This document shows positions 32,018-41,796 of a stretch of DNA of 64,000 nt, one piece after another. Below the pieces are notes generated by a model. It saw only the letters and a list, made by a program, of their open reading frames with translations. It was not told the origin of the DNA and made no database searches. This stretch comes from an uncultured Verrucomicrobia subdivision 3 bacterium (lineage in GTDB: Bacteria > Verrucomicrobiota > Verrucomicrobiia > Limisphaerales > UBA11358). Location of the stretch: the NCBI GenBank assembly GCA_903918885.1, contig CAIXFY010000040.1, positions 54,219-118,218 of the forward strand. Direction: 5' to 3'. A program made the position numbers and the translations under genes. The stretch's first letter is position 1, and every line of letters begins with the position of its first letter.

Positions 32018-35000
32018 GTGCAGGAAATTCCCAATCGCCAATCCCACAACCCCGCTGCCGAATCGCCCTGCGGCTTTTGGGCGCTCATCGTCACGCAGTT
32101 TCAAGGCGCATTCAGCGACAACACCCTCAAGTGGCTCACCATCTCGCTGATCACCGGCATGGGGCTTTCCAGCGAGGAAAGTGATCGCTTGGTCAGTGTC
32201 ATCGGCGCGCTGTTTGCGTTGCCATTCATCGTGTTTTCCATGGCTGGCGGCTTTCTCGCCGACTGCTTTAGTAAGCGCAGCGTCATTATCGGCATCAAAC
32301 TGTTTGAAATTCTCGTCATGTTTTTTGCGTTATTCGGCCTCGCGACGAATCATATTTACATCACCATCGGCGGCGTGTTTTTGATGGGCGTCCACAGCGC
32401 CTTTTTTGGCCCGTCAAAATATGCTCTGTTACCGGAATTGCTGCCGGAGAAAAAACTTTCCTGGGGCAACGGCTATCTGGAACTCACCACTTTCATTGCC
32501 ATCATTGGCGGCACGGTGGCCGGCGGTTGGTTGTGCAAAACCTTTCGCGCGGATCCCGGCTGGTCTGGCGTTATTTTAATTGCGCTTGCATTCGTCGGCT
32601 TGTGCACGGCCTGCGGCATTGCAAAAATTCCTGCCGCCGATCCGCAAAAAAAATTCCGCGCAAATTTCGTCGCCGACTTATGGCGGCAGATTCAAATAAT
32701 CCGGCGTGATCGCAAGCTGTCGCTGGCCGTCGTCGGCAACGCCTATTTCTTCGGCGTCGCCGCACTCATCCAGTTCGTAATCGTCATCTACGCAAAAGAT
32801 GCGCTGAAGCTTACCGACCCTGTTGCCACCGGCTATTTGCAGGCGGCCACCGCTATCGGCATCGGGTTGGGCAGTTTCGCGGCGGGATATTTTTCCGGCG
32901 GCAAGATTGAAACCGGCCTCCTGCCATTTGGTGCGACTGGCATGACAATTAGCGCCGTGTTGCTCGGTGAAAATAATTTATCGTTCGCCGCCGTCGCCGT
33001 GCGGTTGGCCGCGCTTGGTTTCAGCGGCGGCTTTTTCATTATTCCCATTTCCGCGCTGCTGCAACATCGTCCGGCCTGCGACAAAAAGGGCGCGGTGCTG
33101 GCCGCCGCCAACTTGACTTCCTTCATCGGTATCTTTCTTGCCTCGGGCGTTTTTTATTTGCTGGCCTCGGTCTTCAAATTGTCGCCGCCGCAGATTTTTC
33201 TCGCCATCGCCGTCGCCGGGCTGGTGGCAACAATTGGCGTTCTGATTTTGCTGCCGGATTCATTGTTGCGTTTTGCCTTGTGGATATTGACGAATTCCAT
33301 TTACCGCATCCGCAAAATCGGTCGCGATAACATTCCCGAGAAAGGCGGTGCGCTGTTCGTCTGTAATCATGTTTCCTTTGCCGATGCGCTGCTGCTGCTC
33401 GCCGCGACCGACCGCTCGGTGCGCTTTTTGATGTTCAAGGACATTTACGAAAAACCGTGGATAAAACCCTTCGCCAAAATCATTGGTGCGATTCCCGTTT
33501 CGTCCGAGCAACGGCCGCGCGAGTTGCTCCACGCGCTGCAAACCGCCAGCGAAGCCATCCGCAATGGCGAGGTTGTCTGCATTTTTGCCGAGGGGCAAAT
33601 CACTCGCATCGGCCAGTTGCTGCCGTTCCGGCGCGGCTTCGAGCGCATCATGAAAGACATGGACGCGCCGATTATTCCTGTGGCGCTGGACGGCGTGCTT
33701 GGCGGGCCGTGGAGTTTCCGGCGCGGCGGCTGGGTGCATTTGTTCACGACGCATTGTCCGCATCCGGTGACGGTGAGTTTCGGAAGGCCGATGCCGCCCA
33801 CGGCCACGCCGTTCGCCGTGCGCGAGGCGGTGCAGGCATTGCAGGTGGACGCATGGCAACTGAGGCGCGAGCTGATGCAGCCGCTGCATCGCAACCTCAT
33901 CCGCATGGCGCGCCAGCATCCGCGCCGGTTCGCCTTCGCCGATGTGACGAGCGGGAAAATAAATTTCAGCGCGACGCTGGTAAAAACCATTTTCCTCGCG
34001 CGCCGACTGAAACCAGTCTGGCAAGGGCAGGGGATGGTTGGAATTTTCCTGCCGCCAAGCGTGCCGGGAGCGCTCGTGAATTACGCGGCGTTTCTCTGTG
34101 GCAAAGTGCCGGTGAATTTGAATTACACGCTATCCGACTCCGGCATCGCGGCGTGTGCCAGCCAATGCGGAATCAAAACCGTCATCACCTCGCGAAAGTT
34201 TTTGGAGAAGATCAAGCTGACGCCGCCGGGCGAAATTATTTTTCTCGAAGACCTCGCCGCCGCGCCGTCCGCATCTGAAAAAATTTCCGCGTTTATGGCC
34301 GCCAAGTTTTTGCCCGAGCGACTCTTGGAACGAATGCTGACTTCAACTGAAAATTCAAAGCTGAAAACTAATAAACCATTGGACGATTTGGCCACCGTGA
34401 TTTTTTCCAGCGGCAGCACCGGCGAGCCGAAGGGCGTGATGCTTTCGCAGTTCAACCTGCTGGCGAACATCGAACAGTGCGGCGAGGTCATCAGCCTCGA
34501 TGAATCGCAGCGGCTTCTCGGCATCCTGCCATTTTTTCATTCATTTGGTTTTACCGTGACGCTGTGCCTGCCGCTGGTGTTGGGTGCCGGCGTTGTTTTT
34601 TATCCGAATCCGCTCGACGCGCGCGGCATCGGCTCGATGGTGCGCGAACATGAGGTCACGGTGCTATTGGCGACAGCGACATTTCTGCAAATTTATCTGC
34701 GCGCCGTCGCGCCGGAAGATTTTGGCAGCTTGAAGCTAGTTGTCACCGGCGCGGAAAAATTGCCGGAGCGGTTAGCTATCGCATTTGAGGAACGCTTTGG
34801 CATTCGCCCGTTTGAAGGCTACGGCTGCACGGAATGTTCGCCGGCTGTCTCAATCAATACTTGGGATTATCGCGCGGCGGGATTTTATCAGGTGGGCAGC
34901 AAGCGCGGGAAAATCGGCCAACCGGTTCCCGGCATGTGCGTGCGGATCGCCAATGCCGATGATCCATGGAACGGTGAAATTTTTCCGCCCGGTCACGCGG

Positions 35001-35473
35001 GCATGTTGCTGGTGCGCGGCCCGAATATCATGCTCGGCTATCTCGGTCAGCCCGAAAAGACGGCTGAGGTTTTGCACGATGGATGGTATTGCACCGGCGA
35101 TGTGGCGATGATGGACGAAGACGGCTTTCTGCAAATCACGGGTCGGCTGAATCGTTTCAGTAAGATCGGCGGCGAGATGGTCCCGCATCTGAAAATCGAG
35201 GAGAAATTGCACGAGCTGGCCGGCACGGCGGAGCAAACTTTTGTTGTCATGGGCGTGCCGGATGAGAAAAAAGGCGAGCGGTTGGTGGTCTTGCACAAGC
35301 TGGGCGAAAGCGAGTTGGCGGCGACGCTTGAAAAATTTACCGCCAGCGATCTGCCCAATCTCTGGAAACCGAAAGGCGATGCTTTTCGGCGTGTGGAAAA
35401 TTTCCCGATGCTTGGCACGGGTAAGCTGGATTTGCGTGGAGCGAAGGAGATCGCAGCCAAATTTACGGAATAA
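32018..35473 (+). CDS. LplT-Aas-like fusion: MFS transporter, PlsC acyltransferase and acyl-ACP synthetase
   Basis: The 1151-residue protein starts at GTG. It combines an MFS lysophospholipid-flippase-like domain (residues about 20-420, FQGAFSDNTLKWLT at the start), a PlsC-type acyltransferase (His451 and Asp456 in NHVSFADA, then FAEGQITRIGQL) and an AMP-dependent acyl-ACP synthetase (SSGSTGEPKGVML near 797, GYGCTECSP, DGWYCTGDVAMMDEDGFLQITGR). In E. coli LplT and Aas are separate or adjacent; here they are one chain, as in several other phyla. It should import and reacylate 2-acyl-lysophospholipids. A seven-base repeat tract encodes the TSTENSKLKT linker. It is not obviously part of the glycan locus. 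Confidence 0.93.
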   Translation: MQEIPNRQSHNPAAESPCGFWALIVTQFQGAFSDNTLKWLTISLITGMGLSSEESDRLVSVIGALFALPFIVFSMAGGFLADCFSKRSVIIGIKLFEILVMFFALFGLATNHIYITIGGVFLMGVHSAFFGPSKYALLPELLPEKKLSWGNGYLELTTFIAIIGGTVAGGWLCKTFRADPGWSGVILIALAFVGLCTACGIAKIPAADPQKKFRANFVADLWRQIQIIRRDRKLSLAVVGNAYFFGVAALIQFVIVIYAKDALKLTDPVATGYLQAATAIGIGLGSFAAGYFSGGKIETGLLPFGATGMTISAVLLGENNLSFAAVAVRLAALGFSGGFFIIPISALLQHRPACDKKGAVLAAANLTSFIGIFLASGVFYLLASVFKLSPPQIFLAIAVAGLVATIGVLILLPDSLLRFALWILTNSIYRIRKIGRDNIPEKGGALFVCNHVSFADALLLLAATDRSVRFLMFKDIYEKPWIKPFAKIIGAIPVSSEQRPRELLHALQTASEAIRNGEVVCIFAEGQITRIGQLLPFRRGFERIMKDMDAPIIPVALDGVLGGPWSFRRGGWVHLFTTHCPHPVTVSFGRPMPPTATPFAVREAVQALQVDAWQLRRELMQPLHRNLIRMARQHPRRFAFADVTSGKINFSATLVKTIFLARRLKPVWQGQGMVGIFLPPSVPGALVNYAAFLCGKVPVNLNYTLSDSGIAACASQCGIKTVITSRKFLEKIKLTPPGEIIFLEDLAAAPSASEKISAFMAAKFLPERLLERMLTSTENSKLKTNKPLDDLATVIFSSGSTGEPKGVMLSQFNLLANIEQCGEVISLDESQRLLGILPFFHSFGFTVTLCLPLVLGAGVVFYPNPLDARGIGSMVREHEVTVLLATATFLQIYLRAVAPEDFGSLKLVVTGAEKLPERLAIAFEERFGIRPFEGYGCTECSPAVSINTWDYRAAGFYQVGSKRGKIGQPVPGMCVRIANADDPWNGEIFPPGHAGMLLVRGPNIMLGYLGQPEKTAEVLHDGWYCTGDVAMMDEDGFLQITGRLNRFSKIGGEMVPHLKIEEKLHELAGTAEQTFVVMGVPDEKKGERLVVLHKLGESELAATLEKFTASDLPNLWKPKGDAFRRVENFPMLGTGKLDLRGAKEIAAKFTE
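34339..34373 (+). repeat. Heptad tandem repeat inside the acyl-ACP synthetase domain
   Basis: Five seven-base units (GACTTCA, ACTGAAA, ATTCAAA, GCTGAAA, ACTAATA) encode a Thr/Ser/Lys/Asn-rich linker ahead of the P-loop-like SSGSTG motif. Length is 35 bp, the same as the tract at 5281. Confidence 0.75.
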
Positions 35474-35485
35474 GAAATCAGAATT

Positions 35486-36559
35486 ATGAACACTCCCAAA
35501 GGAACGATTACGAAGGCCGACTTCGGCCAGACGCCGAACGGCCAGGCGGTTGAACTCTACACGCTGCGCAATGCCAGAGGCGTCGAAGCGCGCATCATGA
35601 CCTACGGCGGCATCGTGCAGTCGTTGATTGTGCCAGACAGGGATGGTAAACTCGCGGATGTTGTTTTGGGCTACGACAATTTGCAAGGCTACATCGCCAC
35701 GACTCCCTATTTTGGCGCGTTGATTGGGCGTTATGGTAATCGCATCGGCGGCGCGCGATTCACATTAGACGGTAAAACTTACGCGCTAGCAGCCAACAAC
35801 GGACTGAACTCGCTGCACGGCGGGTTGGTGGGTTTTGATAAGGTGGTGTGGACGGCGCGTCCGCAGCCGACTATGCAGGAGCCGACGTTGATCTTGACCT
35901 ATGTGAGCAAAGACGGTGAGGAAGGTTTCCCTGGCAATCTAGAAGTGATGGCGATTTATACGCTCACGGATGAAAATGAATTGAAACTGGAATTTACGGC
36001 GAGGACCGATAAGCCGACGATTTGCAACCTGACACATCATTCTTATTTCAATCTGGATGGGCAAGGGAATGGCGATATCCTCGGTCACATTGTTTACATC
36101 AATTCCAATCAGACCACGCCGGTGGATGCGGGTCTGATTCCGACCGGTGAATTTACTGACGTTACCGGCACGCCGTTTGATTTCCGCCAGCCTACCGCCA
36201 TCGGTGCGCGCATCAATGACGCAAACCCCGTTCTGCAATACGGCCCCGGCTACGACCACAACTGGGTGATCAACAAGCCGCTCGGGAAATTTGGTTTGCA
36301 GGCGCGCGTGATGGAACCGACCAGTGGCCGCGTGATGGAAGTCTGGAGCGACGAGCCCGGTCTGCAATTTTACGCCGGAAATTTCCTCGATGGCAGCATT
36401 TGCGGTAAGGGCGGCGCGGTTTACCAGCGGCGCACGGGTTTCTGCATGGAGCCGCAGCACTATCCGGATTCGCCGAACAAGCCACATTTCCCATCTGTCT
36501 TCCTGCGGCCGGGACAGACATTCCATAGCACCATTGTCTATAAATTCAGCGTCGAATAA
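35486..36559 (+). CDS. galM: Aldose 1-epimerase (galactose mutarotase)
   Basis: The 357-residue cytoplasmic enzyme interconverts alpha and beta anomers of galactose and related sugars. Conserved stretches are MTYGGIVQSLIVPD, RYGNRIGGARFTLDG, NSLHGGLVGFDKVVW, THHSYFNLDGQG (His184/His185 region) and PGYDHNWVIN. The catalytic Glu322 lies in GFCMEPQHYPDSPNKP. The ATG is 12 bases past the fusion gene. It may help use sugars released by the surrounding glycosidases, but it is also a housekeeping gene. Confidence 0.95.
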   Translation: MNTPKGTITKADFGQTPNGQAVELYTLRNARGVEARIMTYGGIVQSLIVPDRDGKLADVVLGYDNLQGYIATTPYFGALIGRYGNRIGGARFTLDGKTYALAANNGLNSLHGGLVGFDKVVWTARPQPTMQEPTLILTYVSKDGEEGFPGNLEVMAIYTLTDENELKLEFTARTDKPTICNLTHHSYFNLDGQGNGDILGHIVYINSNQTTPVDAGLIPTGEFTDVTGTPFDFRQPTAIGARINDANPVLQYGPGYDHNWVINKPLGKFGLQARVMEPTSGRVMEVWSDEPGLQFYAGNFLDGSICGKGGAVYQRRTGFCMEPQHYPDSPNKPHFPSVFLRPGQTFHSTIVYKFSVE

Positions 36560-36615
36560 TTAGAAACACAGAGACAGAATCTCTCGCCCAGCAAGCTGCT
36601 TTTTGAAACGATAAG

Positions 36616-36756
36616 TCAATTAACTTGTGTTAATTCTTTATACCGTTTCAATGCCTTGCGTTGCCGCCCTTTGATGTATGCGATTCCATAAACCAATGGT
36701 ATCGGTTCATATTTTCCTTTCCGGTAAACGAGAACAAAGCTAGTTCCGTTTGGCAT
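36616..36756 (-). CDS. Possible small ORF, 46 residues
   Basis: Starting at ATG 36756 and ending with TGA at 36616, this frame encodes MPNGTSFVLVYRKGKY ... KALKRYKELTQVN, a basic peptide with no signal and no family I recognise. It overlaps the end of the esterase remnant in another frame by 17 bases. It could be noise or part of a degraded gene. Confidence 0.25.
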   Translation of the reverse strand: MPNGTSFVLVYRKGKYEPIPLVYGIAYIKGRQRKALKRYKELTQVN

Positions 36757-36853
36757 CCAAAGTCGGTTCTCCTTTCAGGTAACCGAGCGAGGTCAGGAAT
36801 TTGTCGGCCTCAATCAAGGTTTCGATATATTTCCCCTTGTTGAAAAAGCCGTG
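36740..36853 (-). pseudogene. Remnant of an alpha/beta-hydrolase esterase C-terminus
   Basis: Two bases beyond the TAA of the sulfatase gene, the reverse strand reads HGFFNKGKYIETLIEADKF, LTSLGYLKGEPTLDAKRN and stops. The HGFFN catalytic-His region and the FLTSLGYLKG-PTL ending are typical of secreted acetyl/feruloyl esterase-like hydrolases. Only about 37 codons remain and no start exists, so it is a decayed end of a lost gene. With the small ORF at 36616, it fills much of the 296-base gap after galM. Confidence 0.65.
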
Positions 36854-36855
36854 GG

Positions 36856-38625
36856 TTACTGAATCAATGTCAGCAGAATCAGCCGCACATCCAACACCGA
36901 CTTGCCGGGGATGTTGAGCGCCTTTAGCGTGAGCAGCCCGCGGCCTGTCGTCAGGTCGATCGTTCCAAAAGGAAGCGGCTTGAAGTCCTTCACGAGCGAC
37001 TCCCCTTCTCGCGACGCGCGGTCGTGCTCCTTGCCATGGAGCGGCGGATCGTGTGCCTCGTTCACCGTCACCTCGCTGCGTGCGCCTTTAAAGCTCAACT
37101 CGACCTTCGATCCCAAGTCGGCGGCGGGACAGGTGTAATAGACAACGGCCTCGTATTTGCCGGCAGTCGCAACCTCGATGTCCCAGGTAATGCTATCCTT
37201 CACGGTTTTCCAATTCGTGAAGAATGAGCAGTTCGGAGCCGCCGCGCTGCGTTTCACGCCGCCGTGAGGTATGCCATCGCGCGCGGGGAGTTGCGTGATC
37301 GGAAATTCACGGTAGCCGACGGTGAACGGCTTCAGCTCCTTGTGCGCAATGCCGGGCAGCACGTTGGTTCGGTAATCGTCCACAGCCTGCGTGAGCCGTG
37401 CGGTAAGGTCGGGCTGATCCTTCGCGATGTCGTGATCCTGTCCGGGGTCGGCAACCATGTCGAAAAGCTGACCTCGGCTATCAAGGCGATAGTTTTGCGT
37501 GCGGACGCTGACCTTGCCGTTCCAGTGGGAAAAAATCATCCGGTCGTCTGGCCAGGCTGCTGGCTGCGATCCGGTGAACAACGGTTTTAGCGATCTACCG
37601 TCGAGCGGCTTTTGAGAAACCATCGGCACGCCGCACAGATCCGCGAGCGTCGGCAGCAAGTCCACCGCGCCCGCGATGGGCGCAATGCGGCTGCCATCCG
37701 CGATTTTTCCCGGCCAGCGGATGAAGCACGACGCGCGCACGCCGCCCTCGTCGGTGCTCGCCTTCTTGCCCTTCATGCCACCGTTCCAACGCCAGGTGTT
37801 CGGACCGTTGTCGCTGAAGTAGATCACGATGGTGTCGTCCGCGAGCTTTAGTTCGTCGAGCCGTTTCAGGATGCGCCCCACATTCCAGTCCAGGTTTGCC
37901 GTCATCGCGAGCGAGGCCCGCGTATCCGCCACATTCTCCTGAGGATTATCGGATCGCTGCTTGATCGCGTTGGTGGCGAGCGGCGCATAGAACTTGTCCG
38001 GCACTTGTGGCGGCCAGTGCGGAATGTTAAAGGGCACATAGCAGAAAAATGGGTGATCTTTGTTTTCTTGGATGAACTTTATTGCATGATTCGCAAGGTC
38101 GTCCGGAAGGTAACCTTCGCCTCTAACAAGTTGGCCGTTGTGTTCGAGCGGCGCGTCGAAGTAGTCGCCCCAGTGCCCGGAGCAGAAGCCGTAAAACTCG
38201 CTGAATCCGCGCCCGCAGGGATGATACGGATACTGCATCCCGTTGTGCCATTTGCCAAATGCCGCCGTCGCGTAGCCCGCCGCCTTGAATGTGTCCGCAA
38301 TCGTCTTCTCATCGAGGTTCAGCCGCTCGCCGCCCAGCGAGACATTCCACACGCCGCCGCGCGGATGCCAGCGCCCGGTGAGAAATTCCGCCCGCGTCGG
38401 CGAGCATACCGGGCACACGTAGAAGTGCTCCAGCGCCGCGCCCTGTTTGCCGACCGAATCAATGTTTGGCGTGGAGATGTTCGTGTTGCCGTTGAAACTG
38501 AGATCGCCCCAGCCTTGGTCGTCCGCGAGAAGCACCACGACGTTCGGGTGTTTTCCGTCGGCGGAAAATGCGGGATTTGCGGCGGAGAAAATCAGCGTAA
38601 GGCAGAGCAGGAGGAGGTGTTTCAT
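36856..38625 (-). CDS. Secreted sulfatase with C-terminal beta-sandwich
   Basis: The 589-residue enzyme has a signal peptide (LLLLCLTLIFSAANPAFSA). The metal site is VLLADDQGWGD (Asp35/Asp36), and CSPTR (Cys74) is followed by AEFLTGRWHPRG. Further signatures are AAFGKWHNG and YFSDNGPNTWRW. After residue about 440 it adds roughly 140 residues with TWDIEVATAGKYEAVVYYTC and KALNIPGKSVLDVRLILL, a carbohydrate-binding-like sandwich also found on fucosidases. It is the last gene of the long reverse-strand array, followed by an esterase remnant. Confidence 0.92.
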   Translation of the reverse strand: MKHLLLLCLTLIFSAANPAFSADGKHPNVVVLLADDQGWGDLSFNGNTNISTPNIDSVGKQGAALEHFYVCPVCSPTRAEFLTGRWHPRGGVWNVSLGGERLNLDEKTIADTFKAAGYATAAFGKWHNGMQYPYHPCGRGFSEFYGFCSGHWGDYFDAPLEHNGQLVRGEGYLPDDLANHAIKFIQENKDHPFFCYVPFNIPHWPPQVPDKFYAPLATNAIKQRSDNPQENVADTRASLAMTANLDWNVGRILKRLDELKLADDTIVIYFSDNGPNTWRWNGGMKGKKASTDEGGVRASCFIRWPGKIADGSRIAPIAGAVDLLPTLADLCGVPMVSQKPLDGRSLKPLFTGSQPAAWPDDRMIFSHWNGKVSVRTQNYRLDSRGQLFDMVADPGQDHDIAKDQPDLTARLTQAVDDYRTNVLPGIAHKELKPFTVGYREFPITQLPARDGIPHGGVKRSAAAPNCSFFTNWKTVKDSITWDIEVATAGKYEAVVYYTCPAADLGSKVELSFKGARSEVTVNEAHDPPLHGKEHDRASREGESLVKDFKPLPFGTIDLTTGRGLLTLKALNIPGKSVLDVRLILLTLIQ

Positions 38626-38641
38626 GTTTGCTCAGAATACT

Positions 38642-40234
38642 CTATTTCTTCGACCTTTTGGCGTATGGCACCTCGGTTCCTAGCGGGAGCGGTTGGCGCT
38701 GCGCCAGCTCTCCCTCCACCGTGATCTTGAACGCCAGCGCCCATGGGTTCGGGAGCTGCTCCGGCAGCGTGATTTCAAGCCGATCTGATTTGCGAATGAA
38801 TTTTACCGAGCCATGGCCCAGTAATTCGACCGCCGTAATCTTGTTGGCTTCCGAAACCTTCATCTGTTGACCAAGCGAGCGGATCACCGTCACGCCGTTT
38901 GTGGGCGGCACGAGCTGGGTGGCATAGAGAGTATTGCCCTTGGTCACAAAGCGGATGTCGCTGGTGTCAAACTTCGAGGTGTCCGGCTGGCTGGCGCGCC
39001 CTTTAGCACCGGTTACCGGATGAATCTGCACCAGAGGCAAAGGCTCGAAATGTCCTTCCGCATAAATGGTCCAGGGGCGGGTGCCGTAGACGGATTCACC
39101 GTTTTGTTTCAGCCAGCCGCCGATGCCCAAGAGCAGATCAATCTGGCCCTGATCCAGCGTTCCGTCGGGACGCGGGTTGAGGGAAAGCAGTAGTCCGCCG
39201 TTGCGCGCCACCAAATCCACCAATCGCACGATCACATCACGCGGCTTCTTGTATTCCAATCCCCACCACCAGGGCCAGTCGCACCAGCCAATCGCCGAGG
39301 GCGTATCATCTTCCCACGGCCATGGCACGAATTGAGGCCGAAAGGCACCGTTTTCAAACGAATAAATGCCAAAATTATTCTCGAAATTTCCTTTGTTGTG
39401 GACGCAGACCTCTTTACCTGCATTCTGCGCCATATTGAAATAATGTGCCAAGATCTGCTCTGACGCCTCACCCTGGGCGCCACCGTCGAACCACAACACA
39501 TCTGGTTTGTATTTATCAATCACCTCCTCGGTAAGCGCGATGCGGTTTTTCTCGAAGCGCTCCTTGCCTCCAAGGAACCAGTAGAGATCCGTGTAATCCG
39601 GGTTAAGAATATCAACGCCCTTCACGCTATTTTTTTTCAGGCCGCTAATGAGTCCATTATACATCCGCTCAGTTCTTTCATGGTGGAATGAGACCATTGT
39701 CTTGATACCGCGCTTCCGAATGGCCGCGAGGATATCGCCCAGCAAGTCGCGTTTGGGGCCGATTTTAGTCGCGCAGAAATCGGTCAACTTGGAATCCCAC
39801 ATGGCGAAACCATCATGATGGATGCCGCAAATCCCCGCGTATTTCGCACCGGATTTTTCAATCAAGTCCGCCCAGTATTCCGGATCAAACTTGACCGGCT
39901 TGAAGTCCGCGCACAACTCCTTGTAACCCGCTCCGTTGGTGATCGAGCCATAGCGCTTTTCAAAAGCTTTGCGGCGCGCTTCCTGGCTCGATGAATTATA
40001 AATTCCTTCTTGGATCGTCACATAGTAATTGCCCCAGTTGATGTTGCCGACATCGCGCCATCCCCCCGCGACGGAGTAAGGTCCCCAGTGCGCATAGATG
40101 CCGAATTTCGCATCCACCGCCCATTGAGGATTTTCGTGCTGGCGCAGCGAATCCCAGTTTGCCTCATACCGTTCAGCGGCGACGGCAGCAGCAACCAGAG
40201 CATTGATCAACAGTATGGCAATGGCCTTTTTCAT
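38642..40234 (-). CDS. GH29 alpha-L-fucosidase
   Basis: The 530-residue enzyme has a signal peptide (AIAILLINALVAAAVAA). GH29 motifs are FGIYAHWGPYSV, YAGICGIHHDGFAMWDS (His139/His140), SFHHERTERMYNG and the nucleophile Asp250 in DVLWFDGGAQGE. RNGGLLLSLNPRPDG and NGESVYGTRPW are typical of the family C-terminal barrel. It releases terminal alpha-L-fucose with retention of configuration. It is 16 bases from the sulfatase downstream and three bases from the one upstream, so all three are probably co-transcribed, which fits alternating desulfation and defucosylation. Confidence 0.95.
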   Translation of the reverse strand: MKKAIAILLINALVAAAVAAERYEANWDSLRQHENPQWAVDAKFGIYAHWGPYSVAGGWRDVGNINWGNYYVTIQEGIYNSSSQEARRKAFEKRYGSITNGAGYKELCADFKPVKFDPEYWADLIEKSGAKYAGICGIHHDGFAMWDSKLTDFCATKIGPKRDLLGDILAAIRKRGIKTMVSFHHERTERMYNGLISGLKKNSVKGVDILNPDYTDLYWFLGGKERFEKNRIALTEEVIDKYKPDVLWFDGGAQGEASEQILAHYFNMAQNAGKEVCVHNKGNFENNFGIYSFENGAFRPQFVPWPWEDDTPSAIGWCDWPWWWGLEYKKPRDVIVRLVDLVARNGGLLLSLNPRPDGTLDQGQIDLLLGIGGWLKQNGESVYGTRPWTIYAEGHFEPLPLVQIHPVTGAKGRASQPDTSKFDTSDIRFVTKGNTLYATQLVPPTNGVTVIRSLGQQMKVSEANKITAVELLGHGSVKFIRKSDRLEITLPEQLPNPWALAFKITVEGELAQRQPLPLGTEVPYAKRSKK

Positions 40235-40237
40235 TTT

Positions 40238-41674
40238 TTAGTTGTCACTCTCTCCGCTTTGAGAACCAGTTGGACGACCCGTTTTTGCCGACTCCTTGCT
40301 GATGCAATCAGGATTCGGTTTCTTCGGCAGTGTCGCTTTCCAGTCCAGCGCAAGCTTGGTCAAATGCGCCACGATTTCAGGGTGCTCCTTTGCGGAATCA
40401 TGCGCCTCGGCGCGGTCGCCGATGAGCTGGTGCAATTCCACCCGCTTCGCGTCGTAGGTCATCACCAGTTTCCAGTCGCCTTCGCGCACGCCCAAGCGCG
40501 GCCACCAGTCCGGCTCTTTATCAGTTCCGCGCCATTCCCAAAAAATCGGCCGCGTGCGCGAAACTTTCTCGCCGTTGAATGCCGCCAGCAAATTCTCGCC
40601 GTCGCCGTGATAATCCTCCGGCAATTTCACGCCAGCGGCGGCGCAGAGCGTAGGCAACAAATCTACTGCCGACAGCACGGTCGTTTCGTTTTTCTCGCCG
40701 GCCGGCGTGTGACCGGGCCAGCGCACGAGGAACGGCACGCGCACGCCGCCCTCGAATAAACTCCGCTTGCGCCCACGCAAACCGCCGGTTTCGCCGACGC
40801 TGTAATATGTGCCGTAGCCGCGTTGAGGGGCGGCATCATTCACCGCCGCCTTCGGTTTTGTTTTTCCAGTCCATTCCGGCCCGTTGTCTGCCGAAAAGAT
40901 GACGATAGTATTGTCCGCCACGCCGGTTTCCTTGAGTGCGTCCAGCACCGCGCCCACCTTGTTGTCGCCGTCGGTGATGACGGCGGCATAAACCCGTTTT
41001 TGATCGTCAAGTTTCTTCCATTTTTCCAGCGACTCCGAGGTTGGCACATGAGGCACGTGACTTTCATGAAGCCAGACGTTCAAATAAAACGGATGATCCT
41101 TATTCTCGTGGATGAAGCGGACGGCGTTGGTGGCGGTGTCGTGCAGCCCCGCCTCCTTGCCTGGCCCGTTGAAGACCGCAGATTCGTCGAAGCCATACGC
41201 AGCGGGCGTCGGCGCATCCGGCTCTTCTGCGTCCGTCAAATGCCACTTGCCGAAATGGCCGGTGTGATAACCGTAATTTTTGAGAAAGCGCGCGAGCGTG
41301 GGCGCTTTGGGGTCGAGCCAGTCCGGCATGCCGCGCCGGACATTGACGTGCGGCGCGAAATGTTGGTGGATGGAAAACCGTGCGGGATACATTCCCGTGG
41401 TCGCCGCCGTGCGGCTGGGCGAGCAGACTGGATTGAGGACGTTGAATTGATGGAAGTCAATGCCCTCGCTCGCGAACCGGTCGAGGTTCGGCGTCTTCAG
41501 CCAAGTGTTGCCGTGGCACGACAAATCGCCCCAGCCCCAGTCATCGGCAAAGATGAAGACAATGTTGGGTTTGCCAGCGACAGCAGGACTGGCCTCGGCG
41601 GCCAGCAAATACGCAGTCGCCGCCATGACAAACGATATTCCGACAAACAATGTGTTTTTGAGTAAATGCTTCAT
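40238..41674 (-). CDS. Secreted S1 sulfatase (CSPSR)
   Basis: The 478-residue protein has a signal peptide (NTLFVGISFVMAATAYLLA). Metal ligands are in FIFADDWGWGD (Asp44/Asp45), and Cys84 lies in NPVCSPSRTAATTGMYPARFSIHQHF, an arrangement seen in a subgroup of bacterial sulfatases. TGHFGKWHLTD and FSADNGPEWTGK follow. The tail (ISKESAKTGRPTGSQSGESDN) is polar and ends in acidic residues. Three bases separate it from the GH29 gene. A 122-base gap lies upstream, the largest in the array, and may carry an internal promoter. Confidence 0.93.
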   Translation of the reverse strand: MKHLLKNTLFVGISFVMAATAYLLAAEASPAVAGKPNIVFIFADDWGWGDLSCHGNTWLKTPNLDRFASEGIDFHQFNVLNPVCSPSRTAATTGMYPARFSIHQHFAPHVNVRRGMPDWLDPKAPTLARFLKNYGYHTGHFGKWHLTDAEEPDAPTPAAYGFDESAVFNGPGKEAGLHDTATNAVRFIHENKDHPFYLNVWLHESHVPHVPTSESLEKWKKLDDQKRVYAAVITDGDNKVGAVLDALKETGVADNTIVIFSADNGPEWTGKTKPKAAVNDAAPQRGYGTYYSVGETGGLRGRKRSLFEGGVRVPFLVRWPGHTPAGEKNETTVLSAVDLLPTLCAAAGVKLPEDYHGDGENLLAAFNGEKVSRTRPIFWEWRGTDKEPDWWPRLGVREGDWKLVMTYDAKRVELHQLIGDRAEAHDSAKEHPEIVAHLTKLALDWKATLPKKPNPDCISKESAKTGRPTGSQSGESDN

Positions 41675-41796
41675 GAGCTTTTAGCTTTCATGCTGGAGAT
41701 GAGTTGCAGCGAAGCCAATGGTGTAATCGGCAAGTGCGATGACAAATTTATTTTTTATGGTTTTTTTCTATAAATTTTGTTCTTGGTCTTCCGACT

